Notes: a model not told the origin generated them from the letters alone. A stretch of 64,000 nucleotides of DNA from Aaosphaeria pasadenensis (GCA_022813625.1 JAKLMB010000021.1:558001-622000), one strand, 5' to 3'. Numbered from the stretch's first letter, positions 34,271-48,200 are shown. A program made the numbers and translations.

Positions 34271-35246
34271 CTGTAAATGCGGATTTCCTTGCATATATAC
34301 ATATCAGATTTGGTGGAACGGTCAGGGTGCTTATGGTGCGCGCGTTGATACCCCTCTCATTTGCATTCAAATTATTTGTATTCGAATCCTCAGTGCAGGT
34401 CGCAATCACATGCCACATTGTTCTTGAACGAAACAATTGTCCAATTAGAACTCGAATTGTCAAATGCTTGTACGAAACCATTCAAACAGCTTTCGTACGA
34501 AGCTCGTGCGAAAAGACCCTTGAGTTCTATATTCGACCAGGAGATTCCCCGTAACAAAGCCGACTGATTAGTCGCAGAATCGGACGTGGTTTTGGCCCGA
34601 AGCACGATCCACAATGAAATGGTCGTACACTTGTTAGATACGAAGTAGTGCGTCGGCGTATTCGTAGGGGATACGCCGTTCCCGATACGCGTGGGCGGGC
34701 ATGTGGTGAGGTTCCGCCTTGTTCCAGCCCCAAAGGAGAAGCCGTCAGTCTTGGCATTTGAGGATTAGCGCGGGGGACAGGGATGATACGTCATCATCAT
34801 CATTGATCCAGCGCTGGCTATTCGTCCTTACGGGACAATCCATTCTCCGCCTGTCCTCGACACTAAACATACGAGTTACGATACCCTTACCTCAAGTTGG
34901 TCGCGTGAATGCCATGTTTACCTGCCCTACAGCCTGATAGGATTTCTTCTGCCAACCTTATTCTCATATGCCTTTTGTCTTGTCTGCAATTGCTTGTTTG
35001 TTCGATACCCGCCTGTTCATGTTCTTTAGTCGTGATCTCACTCTTCGTCGCTGAGCCACACATCACCGTGCCGGAGATCGCGGCATCCAATAGAGACAGC
35101 TAAGGGACAGCTTAGAGACAGCTTAGAAACAGTGCGCCAAACTAGCCACACCTCAACCCCACAAACTTACTCCTCGTATACGGCTACTTTCGAGAGGGGT
35201 GTCTCTCAGGTGTCTTGAGCCTCGCCAGCACTCACACTGCAGCGAC
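34271..35246. other. Intergenic, 3' of sterol acyltransferase and promoter of DUF3074 gene
   Basis: No gene seen. A short direct repeat of AGNNACAGCTTAG type occurs at about 35095-35125, just before the DUF3074 leader. Confidence 0.45.
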
Positions 35247-37297
35247 ATGTCACAGCAGCTTCACCAGGCTCTCGAGAGCTTACGTCCGAAAGACTACAGC
35301 GATGTACCCCTCGACGAACTTCAAACCTTCCTTGCCGACCTATTCTGCAAAGGCGAATTGATAGCGAATTCAGTGCCCGAGCCTCCCAATGGAACGCCAT
35401 TCGACAAAGCACAGCGGTCTCGCCCAGGTGCTCACCCAGCTACAGTCCTACAGGAAATCGCAGTCTCGAAAGTCAGACGGCCGCCACCTTCCAAGGAGCA
35501 AGCCGAGCTACAGAAGGCATGGGGGAAGCCTGTGAAATTATCCGCAAAGGATAATCCATTGGAAATATCAGTTTACAAAATGGCGGGAAATGATAGACAT
35601 GGTGCCTGGTTCGCTCGAACAAGCGTGCATGAAGGCTTAGGATTCGCGAAGTGGAAAAGAGCCATGATACGAGAGTTCCCTGAAAGCTTAGAGGTGCAAG
35701 GTGGCCCTGGAGAAGGAAACATTAGAGGAATTGGTGGCGACAGAAGGCTCGAAGATATAAATGTAGAGGGTGTAGGAAAGCTTGAAGGTACGCCTGTCCC
35801 TTTCTTAATCAATGACTAGAAACTTGTCTAGCCTGCATTATCAGCACTGACATCCACGCGCGCTCAGTCTATCAGCTCTCCGCCCAGTTCCCCGGTCCTG
35901 TCGCCCCTCGAGAATTCATCACACTACTACTTACGTCCGAGAATGCGCTTAGCGAAGCTTCAAAGGTAGCCGGCATAATTCCTCGACACTTCATGGTGGT
36001 CTCCATACCCGTGACACATCCAGAGGCCCCACCTAGACAAGGCCTCGTTCGCGGCTTCTACGAGTCTATAGAAATGATCCGAGAGATACCCCTCTGCAAG
36101 TCTGCTGCATCTGAATCAAACGACATCAACCGACAAGACAGCGTAGCCGGAGATGACCCCGAAACAAATCCGGTGGAATGGATCATGGTCACGCGGAGTG
36201 ATCCTGGAGGTGGCATTCCGCGCTTCATGGTGGAGCGAAATACACCTTCAAGCATTGTACAAGATGCAGGCAAATTCCTGACCTGGGCAGTCACAACAGA
36301 GGATGTTCCGATGCATGGAGAGTTGGATGGAGCCGCGGATGTCACTTTACATCATGCCGATCATAGACAATTCTCAATCTCGGACGGGAATGGAATTCTA
36401 GCTGGAGTCGGCACCAGCATTGCAGATAACTCATTGACTCCCGGCCTAGGAAGACGATCATCACATATAGCAAATGATGGCCAACCTGGTATCATGAACG
36501 CCGTGACAGATGCCGTGGGTGCATATATTCCAGATTCTTTGAACCCGCTGCAAAGAACAGACTCACGCAGCTCCAGCGCGTCTTCTATATCATCTGTCGA
36601 CTCTTGGGTTTCAGCAGAGCAGTTTGGCGACGCTCATGAGGGCCTACGTCTGGATGATGGCATGCCGACCCCATCATCTGTATCGGAGAAGTCGGGCGCC
36701 GTCTCAGATCCACAGCAAAACCATGTCCAGATGAGCCGGGAACTCGAAAAGATTGAACAAAAGCGAATGCAGTTGAGAGAAAAGCTTGAACAAGCTCGGG
36801 AAAGGCAAGGAATAGAGGCGAGCGAGGCTAATGCGAAGTCTGCTAAAGAGATGGAAAAGGCGATTGAAAAACACAACCGCGAGCGCAAAAAGCAGGAAGA
36901 GAAGTTTAACCGTGAAGTGGAGAAGCTTGAACAGCGCCGTGAACGGGAGACGAAGAAACTGCTCGCCCGACAGCAAAAGGAAGCTGATAAGAATCAGCAG
37001 AACAAGCTACAGCGGGAGCGAAACGAATGGAAGGAAAGAGCTGACCTGGCCGAGCAAGAGAATAAATTGCTCAAGGAACAGATTGGCGAACTGCAAAGGG
37101 AGAACACCAAGTTGGTTGCTCGTCTTGGGAAGTCAGACGTTGGCCGCGAAATCTTAAAGAAGGTCAAGGACGACTCGGACAGTATTCACAGCCATCATAG
37201 CCTCCACAGACACAGGGCCAGCTCAGGAGCGAGCATAGAATCCCCAAGTACGGCCTCCAGGACGAGCTTGCTCAAGAATTCCGAGCCGACTCCATAG
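35247..37297 (+). CDS. DUF3074 (START-like) protein with C-terminal coiled coil
   Basis: Exons 35247-35787 and 35868-37297 (80-bp intron, CACTGAC branch) give 656 aa. The N-terminal ~350 residues match the fungal DUF3074 family, predicted to have a START-like lipid-binding fold: the blocks HGAWFARTSVHEGLGFAKWKR, VYQLSAQFPGPVAPREFI and NPVEWIMVTRSDPGGGIPR are typical. A Ser-rich linker follows, then a strongly charged coiled coil at about residues 490-610 (ELEKIEQKRMQLREKLEQ and onward) and a Ser-rich tail. No membrane segment. Ligand unknown; the fold suggests lipid binding, and the coiled coil a scaffold or dimer. The ATG at 35247 is the first in frame. Confidence 0.9.
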
Positions 37298-38449
37298 CAA
37301 GGATGTGTGGGGTTTTCATATCGTACCTCTCTGTTCGACAAGTGGAGTTTTCGTGCTTCTGGCTAACCAGCTTCTCCCTGTTTCGTTCTTTCGTTTGCGA
37401 ATGTATTGGCTCCAAAAACACGAGCTGGGCTCATTGTCATTGATTTTACATATATTCTTCATGATGTACAATACAAATTTTCCTTTGCAAGGCTGGATAT
37501 CAGCGATTCACACCTAGCGAGTAAGAGCAGGTCAAGAAAGCCGTCGGAAACAGCAGACTATTTTCTGTCCACAAGCATACCCCTTTATGTGAAGTTTATT
37601 TCTTGCTCATACTTTACTACCACGTCTGTATCCTACACATCCACTTGGTGCTTGGTTTTATATCATATCCTCAGCGTACACCCTTGCAAGCACCACTTAC
37701 TAGCCTCTAACCGGCAACCCTTGCACCTCGGACCCCGAATTACCTTATCTCCCCAGAACCTCATCGCAGCTGTCTGGACCCTTCATATGTTTCCGCACCT
37801 CTGCATTATTACCGCCCACACAAGACGACCGAAAGAACAGTCACCATCCGCATTGAACCCACGGCTAAATTATTCACACCCGTGACCTGGAGAAACCACA
37901 CAAACCTGCGAAGCGAGCAAGAACCCGGAGTGACGTAATAAACGCGGCTGGCTGGCTGGCTGGCTTACATTATTCCGAAGCTCGGCTTGAGTTTGGAGGA
38001 GAACGACAAACGGAAAACGATCTTGCGAAGGAAAATCAACCTAACGACCAATTTTCCAAATACAGCTCGGATTGAAAGAACAGAGCACGCCCACGGAGTC
38101 ACCGACCGGAAAGCATTTCCATTAATTGTAAAGAGAAGGGAAAGAGACTTATCTACTATTCGGCCACGGTGCATCACCCCAGTTGCGGAGAGAGTCAATC
38201 GTCAGAAAACTCTCCACCAGTGAATATCAGTTCAAGAGCAAGGAACAAAGCCACCACATCAACGCATTTGGAGAGAATCACCTTTTCTGAACTCAAACTA
38301 CCAAACTGTTCAACATCCCAAACACCAGACGAAAGAGCCGACGCATAGCAACCCGCAAAACAACCCCAGTTCCCCATCCATAACCACTCACTCAACCACC
38401 CACCCATCCACAAAACACAACATCACCACCACTCCAACGCACCTCAAAA
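37298..38449. other. Intergenic between the DUF3074 and FSH1-type genes
   Basis: Contains a (GGCT)5 microsatellite at about 37946-37965 and a TGACGTAA (CRE/bZIP-like) site at about 37931. No gene seen. The last ~150 bp are C/A-rich leader of the hydrolase gene. Confidence 0.45.
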
Positions 38450-39295
38450 ATGACAACAACCTTCATAACCCCCTCCCCCTCCTCCACCTCGCCCACCCCT
38501 CCCAAACCCACAATCCTAACCTTCCACGGCTCCGGCTCAAACTCCACAATCCACACCATCCAACTCGCCCGCCTATCCCGCCACCTCCGCCCACATTTCA
38601 CCCTCCTCGACCTCGAAGCCCCCTTCCCGTCCTCCGCAGGGCCAGGCGTGCTTCCCTTCTTCGAGGGCTGCGGGCCGTTTAAGCGGTGGTTGCCCCCGGA
38701 CACTCGCACGCAACCTTCCCCCAACCCTTCCACCACCTCTCCCGCAGAAGTGGGCGTGCAAGCGATGCCGCAGGAAACGGAAACCGTGATCCGCGACGCG
38801 GTGATGAGGGTGCGGCGCGAGGGGTCGGTGGTCGTGGGACTGATCGGGTTCAGCCAGGGCACGCGCGTGGTTGCGGGCCTGCTTCAGGCCGCTGAGATCC
38901 TCGCGTCTGTCCCGGCGTCATCGGGGGAGGATGGGGATTGGTGCAGGGACTTCGCGTTCGGCGTCAGCGTGTGCGGGTCGTTTCCGCCTGGTCTGCTGCC
39001 CTCGCCTGCGCTGCGGGCGCTGGAGAGCTTGCCTGAGGAGGAGAGGAAGCGGGTTGAGGGGGGGAGGATACGGACGCCGACGGTGCATGTGCAGGGGATG
39101 CAGGATGAATGGGAGTGGGCGGGGAGGCTGTTGATTGAGGGGGCGTATGAGGTCGGTGAGGGGAAGAGCGAGGTGCTGGAGTGCGAGATGGGGCACCATT
39201 ATCCGGTTAAGGCGGAGGATACAGAGAGGATTAGGGATTTCGTGATCGGGGCGTGGCAGAGGAGTGTTGCTGCGGCGAGGGTGGAGAGGAGGTAA
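38450..39295 (+). CDS. FSH1: FSH1-family serine hydrolase
   Basis: Single-exon gene, 281 aa, GC-rich in its second half. It belongs to the FSH1/OVCA2 alpha/beta-hydrolase family. PTILTFHGSGSN at 20-31 carries the oxyanion region, GFSQG at 133-137 holds the nucleophile Ser135, an Asp follows in VQGMQDEW and the catalytic His is in GHHYP. The fold is complete and there is no signal peptide, so it is cytosolic. Homologues include yeast Fsh1-3 and esterases in fungal secondary-metabolite clusters; no polyketide gene is nearby, so a housekeeping role is more likely. A Thr/Ser/Pro-rich N-terminus (residues 1-20) precedes the domain. Confidence 0.9.
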   Translation: MTTTFITPSPSSTSPTPPKPTILTFHGSGSNSTIHTIQLARLSRHLRPHFTLLDLEAPFPSSAGPGVLPFFEGCGPFKRWLPPDTRTQPSPNPSTTSPAEVGVQAMPQETETVIRDAVMRVRREGSVVVGLIGFSQGTRVVAGLLQAAEILASVPASSGEDGDWCRDFAFGVSVCGSFPPGLLPSPALRALESLPEEERKRVEGGRIRTPTVHVQGMQDEWEWAGRLLIEGAYEVGEGKSEVLECEMGHHYPVKAEDTERIRDFVIGAWQRSVAAARVERR

Positions 39296-39943
39296 TGGGG
39301 TATGGGTTTTTTGGGCGGGTTGGGGTGTTTCTTGTAGATCAGAGTATATATACATAGTGTGTAGTGATCGGTTGTGGTGGACATAGAGAGTGTAGTTATA
39401 ACAGCTCACGTACTGGCATTGAGAGGTCGAATATATATATGTCCTTGACCATCGACAATAGTCTCTATTGATTTCATTGTGTTTACAAGTAATTACTACT
39501 TGGTTCCTCTCTTGATTGACAACAGTCACTCTCCCTCTCGCACGTATACACGGGTATCAAACACACTCTTATCCACCCCATGCGGCCGTTCGTCCTCGCC
39601 CGTCCCGTCATGCACCGTATCCCTCCGCAGAGTATGAGACCCCACCTAATGCCGGCCGTGACTGAAAACTCATGTGCTAAGAACAAAAAAAATGATGAAA
39701 TAGATGTCTGGATCCCTGTGTATTCCCGCAATGCCTGCAATATGAACATAAGAAAGGTAAAAAGGAATCGCTAATGCTAGTAAACCGAATTCGGCAGTGG
39801 CACCGAATGGGAATAATGAAGGTGCGTCTTGGTTCGCGAGTGAAAACCATGAGTTTTTATGCCGACTACCCTCTGTTAGGGGCTGGGAATGATGTGGACG
39901 ACAGGACGCAATGTCAGCCAATATGATCGAACTTCATCTGGAC
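39296..39943. other. Intergenic, convergent 3' ends of FSH1 and GRR1
   Basis: Two genes end toward each other here. No gene or repeat of note. Confidence 0.45.
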
Positions 39944-41912
39944 CTAGTTCTGATCCATCAGTTCGCTATCGCCGCCAATGTCCTCGTCCATCATCTCGTC
40001 GATTGCCATGCCATTTGCCTGGGCAGTGACGTTGACAATCATCTCGGGTTCCTCGCCGTCGTCGAACATGGTTCCGTCATTGTCGAAGAGCACACGCCCT
40101 TGACGGCTGTCAGACAGAGCGTCTGCATTCAGGTAGTTGCGCAGCCGTGTTACGCCAACCCCGCTGAAGACACAGAACGCATCTCGCTGGTGCTCGGTGA
40201 ATTCTACAATCATGTCAGCTATTGTTGGAATGGCCGGACGGACAACACATACCAGGTGGGGCTTCGCGACAGAAGACCACGAGATCCTCGCGCAGGAAAG
40301 CTTGGACGCCAGTCAAACTCAGATGTGTGAGCCGTGGGCAGTTGTTCAACAAAGCTTGGATTCCCTGAGACAGTTAGCGGTGTCAGCAAGAGTATTAAAA
40401 TTACTTACTGGCAGGGTGAGGTTGATGCAGTAACTCAGATGAACTCTCTCTAGTACGCTTGGGGCTATAGGTCCGCCATGGCCGGACTGCTTCGGTTTGG
40501 CAAGATCATAGATGCTGCGGTCGGTGATATTGCTGCATTTCACCAATCCGATGCGCTTCAGCTTGGGAAGTGTGGCGAGCTGCTTCACGGATTGATCTGT
40601 CAAATTGGAGCAGCATGCCAGGTCGATGTATCGAATGCGACTGCATAGTTTGACGAGAGCCATGACGCCTGTGTCGGTGATCCGAGCACAATGGCCCAGA
40701 TGGATATAGTGCAGATTCTTGCCAAGACGTGTGATGGCCAGGACTGCACGATCCGTGATGAGCTTGCATTTCGCGAGCACGAGGTTGCGAAGTCGAGGAG
40801 CAGCTTGGATAATCTTCTGCACACCTGCATCCTGGAGCTCGCCACAATCCGTGAGGTCCAGAATGCGGAGACTCTCGTAAGTCGCCTCGGATGGAAGACG
40901 CAGGAAGGCTTGGTCGGTTATTCTCGAGCAGTGAGCCAGTCGTAGTTCTCTCAGATGAGGTCCTTCTGTGATGAGGGTAGTGATTGATTCGTCCTCGAGG
41001 TTCCGGCAGTCGTGCAGATCTATTTCGAGGATGTAGCGGCAGTTCAGAGCAAACGAGATGATAGCCTTGTCGGTGAGCTGGCTACAACCGTTCAATTTGA
41101 GCTGGGCGTCAATTAGTGCGACGGTCTTCACGAAAAGAGTGTGGTGTTGAACTTACTCGCTTCAAATGTCGGCAAGCGCGTGCTACAGCATCGAGCGATT
41201 CATCCGTAATCTTCTTACAGTTTGTAATGTTGAGCCCCTGCAGGCGAATGGCATTGCTCGCCAGCGTGAACATGGTCTTGTCTGTGATGGCGTCCAAGTT
41301 TGTGACATCTAACGCAAGAAGGCTCCTATTCCCTTGCAGCATAGCCGTCAGACTCAAGTCGGTGAGCTTCGAGCAGTTGGTGAGGGTGAGACGCTCCACG
41401 CGCTTGCAGCTGGAGAGTGGTTGCAGAGTGCCATCGCTGACATCGCTGTTCAGAGCAGACAGGTTCAGGCGCTTGATCAGGTTGCTGTACTCGAAGTAGC
41501 TTTTAGTCGTCCTGACTGTCGTTATGACGTTCTTCACACCTTCCCACTTGCTTGTCGAGGGCCTATGCCATAGCAAACCCACGCTGTTCCTCGCCCATTC
41601 CGTTGACACCATCATGCAGTTGAAGAGATCCCCCGTGGAGGAAAGCTTGGAGAAAATGTGGATCATGAGTTCTGCGGGTAGCCTGGATATGGGCGACACG
41701 CGACATCGTTCCTCTAGGGCGCGGCGGGCGGCATCTTCGTTGGAATCGGGGGACACAGAGGGAGCGAGAGAGGACTGGGAGTCGTTCGCATTCAGCATGA
41801 GAGAGTCGTTGTCATCGTCCAAGTCTACCACCCCTCGTTCGGGAGAAGTAGAAGCGGAGGTGTCGGATCGAGCTACGCTGGTGTCTCGTTGTGGCCGGCG
41901 GGAGCGAGCCAT
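39944..41912 (-). CDS. GRR1: SCF ubiquitin-ligase F-box/LRR protein Grr1
   Basis: Four exons, 41912-41157, 41101-40409, 40364-40253 and 40203-39944, with introns of 55, 44 and 49 bp, give 606 aa. Residues ~73-120 are the F-box (ISRLPAELMIHIFSKLSSTGDL). At least ten leucine-rich repeats of the cysteine-containing type follow (LTNCSKLTDLSL, LNITNCKKITDESL, LKLNGCSQLTDKAI, LTDCGELQDAGV, LGHCARITDTGV). The C-terminal tail is acidic (DEMMDEDIGGD). Grr1 recruits phosphorylated substrates such as G1 cyclins and glucose-signalling factors to SCF for ubiquitination; in Aspergillus the orthologue GrrA is needed for ascospore formation. It shares a 3.3 kb upstream interval with the ARK kinase. Confidence 0.95.
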
Positions 41913-44900
41913 GATTATGGGATGAGGGATTGCAGGATGCGTTTGGCGGCAGGGTGAGGGTGAGGTAACGAGGTGAGGGTCGAGCTTGCGTGAGGCAAGG
42001 TAGGACTTTTCGCTGGAAGCAATGTAGACAGTTACGTCGGTTGTAGGTTAGGGCTGTGAGAGCGAGAGGACGAGAGGTTGTGAGGTAGTAAGGTTGTTGT
42101 AAGATGGTGGTGAGGTTGTGAGGTCGTGAGGGGTGTTTTGGTGATTGGCGGTCGGTCCCTGTCCTGTGACTGTGACTGCGACTGCAACTGCTGCGACAGC
42201 GAACAGCCAAACCAAGCTACGAATCGGGAACTAGCCACGCAGTTGGTGGGTCGTCTAAGCGACCAGAGAGGATTGTGACCTTGTATTACTCGGTGAGAAT
42301 GCAAGAAACAAACAGGCTTGGCCAGTTGGTGATTGCAAGTTGGGGTGAGTTTGAGGTGAGTGAGAGCAAACGAGATGGATTTGAGTGAAGTAAGGTCAGA
42401 CGAAAGAGGAGGAAGACGGCGACCAGGCTCTATGAAGCGTTGGAGGTTGTACGAGAGCACGGAGAGGTGAATGTACTCTGTGGTTTAGTCGTAGTTTAGG
42501 ATGGTAGGAGTGGGAGTATGTATGGTAGTATTGTATTGTACTCGTATGGTAAGCAGCAAGCCAGCATTCCTACCTACTCGTCCAGACACAATACACAGAC
42601 TAAATGGGCGTTTGGACCGGCGGTTGCAATGACGAAGGGAGGGAAAGGATGGGACGGGACGGGAAGGGTAGGCCTGACCAAGGGAATGGGCGGCTGTATA
42701 ATGTGTGTGTGTAATACTCGTATGTACTGTCTGTCTATGTACGGCGATGATGATGGATGGTAGTGGTAGTGGTAGTAGTGATTACGATGGTGAAGGAACC
42801 ACTCGGTGTGATGCTTTGTTTGGTGAATCAAGACTGGGGGAGATCGGTATCACACTCTCCGTTCCCTCCGTTTCTCCGCCTCTTGTCTCTAGAGTCTACC
42901 TTATTTGATACAGACCCTCAAACATGGGAACCGCAACTTGTAGTCTTGTATTGTACGAACACTAACTAAGAGATGGTAATTACTGTTTATGGGCATTGTA
43001 ATGCTAACTATGGTTATGGTTATGGTTACGAGTTACGGAGTGTGAACATACATACTTCATACTAACTGGGCGGATTGGGCGACACTCCGTTGTCCTCCGT
43101 CCTGTCCAGCCCAATCCAGTCCAGTCTGGTCCAATTCTTTCTTCTTTTTCCTTTCTTTTTTCTTTTAAAGTTCGTCCTCCTCCACTGACATTTGCGCATA
43201 TCTTCTGCTTTTCCTAACCCTGTCGCGTTCCCGTGTCCTTCCCTCCCGCCTGGTATCGTAGATCGCGGGCCGGACTCTGCATGTGCGGGCGGGCGCTGTC
43301 AAAAGAAACCATACCTACACCACGATCCACATGGTTCTCTTCCTCTTTTCCTACTCCTTGCCCCCCTCTTTCTCTGTCCTGGACGATCAAATCAACACTT
43401 GATAGACAATCATCACCAGCTTCTAGACACTCCAGGTCCGTTATGGTCTCACCGGAACCCAATTGCATGGCGTCTCTCCCTTAAATCAGGACCGTAAGCA
43501 GCAACACCCACCCCTGTCCGGCGATGCCAAAGCTCCCATCGCGAAACCACCATCTCCAGCGCCATTGTTCCGGCCTCACGCCCTCGCTGTACTTGTATTG
43601 TACATTGGGTATAGACTCCCGATATGCTCTGTTCCCCCTAACTACTGTGGACCACCTCAGCCATCGGAGTCACTCTCCCGCGCATGCAGACCCTCCTAAA
43701 TGTTCGCATTGAGGCAGGCCCTCGCTCGATGCCCATCTCAGACCCACTTTGCGCAACTCCAGCATCATGTGCGAACTGCGTTTGACCTGGTTTGACTTTG
43801 AATGTCCAGCCCATTCTACTATTGCAGATCACGGGTTCATGTCCGTTAGGTGATTGCTCGTACAATCAAAGCAACAAACAAACGTGATTCTCGATGTGCG
43901 ATTAACGTATGCACTCCAAGAATAGCCGGACTACCAAAAAGAATCGTCTCAGACATTGTATTCACCTTGAAGAAATATCTACTGTGCGATAACTAGCCAA
44001 TATACTCCATACATTTCAAGTCATATTAGACGAAGTTGGACGGCACCTGTAGTTCAACTTCCACAATCTCTTTCACGCATCTATGCCCAGCACAACAATT
44101 ATGTGCAGGTAAGCTGAGGTGTGGAGCATATCTACGAGTCCTCCCATAGCCTTGGATGATTTACTGTCGTTTCAGAATCCCGATGTTTCTGGAAGTCTGA
44201 TGGAAACTTCTGGCGAGAGACGCCTCGCCGCTGTTTTTGAACGCCACCAAAAGTCAACGGAAGTTTGTTTCAAAACGTGCAGAATACATCCTCTATGGAA
44301 CCTCCGAATGCAGTTCCTTTTTGTTCCTGTTTCATAGGAACGGATCGATGGTTTTGTTCGCTGTTTCAATGTTGTACATTCCGTTTCTCTGTCCGCCCCT
44401 TAGAGTTTGTACGGTACAGTATGCATGTTGCAGAGCATTTATATTGTGTTGTGTGCCCATAGTCGACTGAGTTTCCTTTCCAGTCAGTTCTACTACCTAA
44501 CACGATATCGAATCCAAAGGACCCAAAAAGAAAGGTAGTTCGCTGCTGACACAGTCTTAGTTATGTCTAGGGCGAAAACGTCTCGTATAACGATGCCTTT
44601 CGCATCTATGTCTCCAAACTACATTCTTTACTTTGGAGTAAATGATAGGTAGGTTTTATAGGATCAATAGTCACATGAGGAGAGGTCTCTCACCAACCAA
44701 TCGACTGGTCTCAAAAGAACAAAGTCGACTTGTGATGAAGGTGGAAACAACCCCACACCACGAGATCAACTCCCTTACATCTTCCCCGTGATTGTTCCCA
44801 GTACACACTTGACTCGATCATTGTTATTCTTATTTTCATCATCATCACCATTACCATCACCATCATTAGGGAAGACCGGCTCCGTTAGTCGGCGACAGCG

Positions 44901-45227
44901 GAGGCGTGGGGCGAGTAGTCCCTCAAGTAGTTTGGTGTAGTTAATAGGTGTGGCTTGCGTGCGTGCGCCATACCCCGTAGTCAGTGCCAGTGCCTTGCCA
45001 TACAACCGAGCTCAGTAGTCAACCATCAACCATCAACTTCTGAGACCGCCCAGGCATCCTCCTCCCATCCTGATGACCTTCCATATCGTCCCTTCGCACG
45101 CACACGCGCATTGAGCGTGCCTCTACCATTTTGGATCCCAGAATCGTGACCGAATGTCCGCCCCCTAGAACAATCGACCGCTTCCCTCCTCCTGCATCGC
45201 CCGCGGGCCCCCCCCTCACCGCCAACA
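41913..45227. promoter_or_regulatory. Long divergent upstream region of GRR1 and the ARK kinase
   Basis: 3.3 kb without a supported gene. Low-complexity purine or pyrimidine tracts are frequent, including GGTTATGGTTATGGTTA near 43010 and a T/C tract near 43138-43170. A 6-bp-stem inverted repeat (GTTCCT...AGGAAC) occurs near 44325. Long leaders, or an untranslated RNA, for the two flanking genes are the most economical reading. Confidence 0.4.
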
Positions 45228-48200
45228 ATGTCTTCCTCCGCTCGCTATGCCAACTCCGCTGCTTCCTCAGTCCCCCACCACCACCAGGCAGCATATCGTG
45301 CTCCTGTGCCTGCCTCCAATGCCCCTCCCGGCACCTTTGCCCCCGGGACGAAGGTCCAGGTCGGCAACCACAGAGTCACCATCGATAAATACCTATCCGA
45401 AGGCGGCTTTGCCCATGTCTATCTGGTCCGTGTTCCCAAGTCGGAAGAACGCACCCCAGAGATTGCGGTCCTGAAAAGAGTTGCCGTACCAGACAAGGAG
45501 GCGTTGGCAAATATGAGGACGGAGGTGGAGACCATGAAGAAACTCAAGGGGCATCGTCACATTGTGACCTACATAGACTCCCACGCCTCACAACTCAAGG
45601 GCGGAGGTTTCGAGGTCTTCCTACTCATGGAATACTGCTCCGGCGGAGGTCTCATCGACTTCATGAATACAAGATTGCAGCACAGGCTCACCGAGCCGGA
45701 GATTCTGCACATCTTCTCGGATGTTGCTGAGGGAGTTGCAACTATGCACTACCTAAAGCCACCACTGCTACACCGAGATTTGAAGGTGGAGAATGTTCTG
45801 ATAACAGCACATGGATCTTCTAGGATATACAAACTCTGTGATTTTGGATCCACTGCTCCTCCGCGTCCCGCTGCAACGACTGCTGCCGAGGGCAGATTGA
45901 TCGAGGACGACGTACAACGGCACACAACATTACAATACCGCAGTCCGGAGATGATCGACGTCTACAGGAAACAGCCTATTGACGAGAAGAGCGATATCTG
46001 GGCTCTGGGTGTTTTATTATACAAACTGTGTTATTACACGACGCCATTTGAGGAAGTTGGAACAATGGCCATTTTGAACGCAACCTTCAAGTTTCCCTCA
46101 TACCCCGTATTTTCAGACCGCTTAAAGAAGTTTATCGGTACGTTTGAATTCAGGAGGGTCGTGAATTGTATAGACTGATTTGGGCCAGCTTCGATGTTGC
46201 GTGAAAACCCACAGCATCGTCCCAACATTTATCAGGTCGTAGTGGAGGTTTGCTCCATGCGGCACAGGAACGTCCCAATCAAAGATGTCAGTCAGCGAAC
46301 CATGTTTGCACAGAATGGAGACTAACAAACGAAGATCTACTCTAACCGTAGCCAATCCGAAGACCGAAGGAACCAACAATTACCCACGAACGAGCCGATA
46401 CAATCTCCTCCGCCAGTAGTAGGGTTACAAAAGGTCGCTCCGGTTCAACATGTACAAAGTATACCAGACATTGCCCCCATGAGGCGGGGCAGACCTACTG
46501 CTCCAACGCAAAACCACGGCTCTGCGAAGCCGAGCCCGTCTCCCATGCGTGGAACGGCATCAGACCCGTTCGCCGCGCTCGACTCCCAGAACGTGCAGGT
46601 CCGAAGCGCTGCCGCCGATGAACTTGCAGCGAGGTTCCCTTCACTGGATGAGTTCTCGCTGTTGCACGACCGGGGCCAGAAATTCGAATTCAATCAAGGG
46701 TCACCTCCTCTCACAGAGCCAAAACCGGACTCGATGAATAAGAGGATTACACAGGCGTTGGCGGACGATGCCTTTGGCATGTTACCACCCCCTAAGACGG
46801 ATACTGCCCCTTCATCAAACCCCGCCTCGAAGCCGACTTCTGCGGGCGTTTCGAGAAGTGCGTCTGTAAAGAAGCAACAGCCTACAAGCATCGAAGCTCC
46901 GAAGCCCAAACCTCCTATCCTACAACCCAATCCACAACGCCCGAACATGGTGTCAACTGGCATTCAGACATCACCTTCGCCTACTCCACCTCCGAATTCC
47001 GGAAAGTATTCGGATGTCAACAAGAGGCCAATTTGGAGGGTACCAGACTCTTCCCATCACGCACGCGCTCTGAGCACACCGAGGACCTTTGACAAGCCAC
47101 AACCGAGTCCGCTGTCATTAAAGCCTGATTTCACGCTGCCGTCGAGGCCCTCGTTATCAGAGGCAAGGTCCAAATCGCAGACTGCCACGCTAACAATCCC
47201 CAAATCGCCTGCATCATCACGTCCATCATTGGAGAGCCATCGACCGACTGCATTGGAGATTGGAAACGCCATCGACAGATCGAAATCAGCGAACGCCAAT
47301 GCTCGCCCGACTACCATCCACGTGGAATCTAACCTCGACTACCTCCGTGACCGCGAAGGTGCCCCTGGAAGGAACTTCGACGCACCCTCTCTAACACGAG
47401 GAAGGTCATCTGGAAACGTCAACGATTCCGACTCAGATGAAGGAAAGAAGAACATCTCGAGCGTCGACTTCCTGCGATCCATGGAGCACGACCACACGGG
47501 CCAGAAGAAGCACCGCCGGAGCAGCAGTCTATCGAAGCACGCGAAGCGCGCCAGCTTGTCCTCCATAACCAGCGGAACCAAGAGCATCGTCAAAGGCAGG
47601 TTCGGCGAAGCATTCAGGAAATTCGAGAACAACACGAGCCACCAGGAGCGCGAGCCCATGCCTCCACTGACTCCCACCGACCAGCACATCGACCCCCGAA
47701 CCGGCCAGGCGCTCACGCCCATCGCGGGCTCAGAGGCAACTGGCGACCTCTCCGACGACGACCGCGCCATCGACGAGACCCAGGACCTCCCCCCGGAAGT
47801 CCGCCGCGAACTCGAAAGACGGCGCCTCTCCCAGGAAGAAAAGCGCGTCGCCAACGCCGCAGCCGAATATCGCAAACGGCTCGCCGAGCAAGGCGAGCAC
47901 GGCAAAGGCAAAGCCGCACCCACGCGCGCCTCGACGATCCAAAACCGCGTCCGGTCCCTCCTAGACGACAGCCAAAAGACAACCTCCACCCGGACCGCAG
48001 AAGGATACGGGCAGTACACCGACAGCGGGAAACCCCTCCCTCTACGCCCTCAAGACCAATCCGGCGCAAGAAACGTACAACAGCAACAACAACAACCACC
48101 ACCCCCCAGCGTCGCCCGCAAACCCATACCCAAGCCCATCCCCCAACAACAATACCACAATCCCACGCAACCTCAACAACAACCCTCCCCAAACTTCCAA

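Noticed and set aside
41812..42460. Minus-strand frames upstream of GRR1
   Set aside because: Thr/Ser/His-rich low-complexity translation without motifs; more likely leader sequence.
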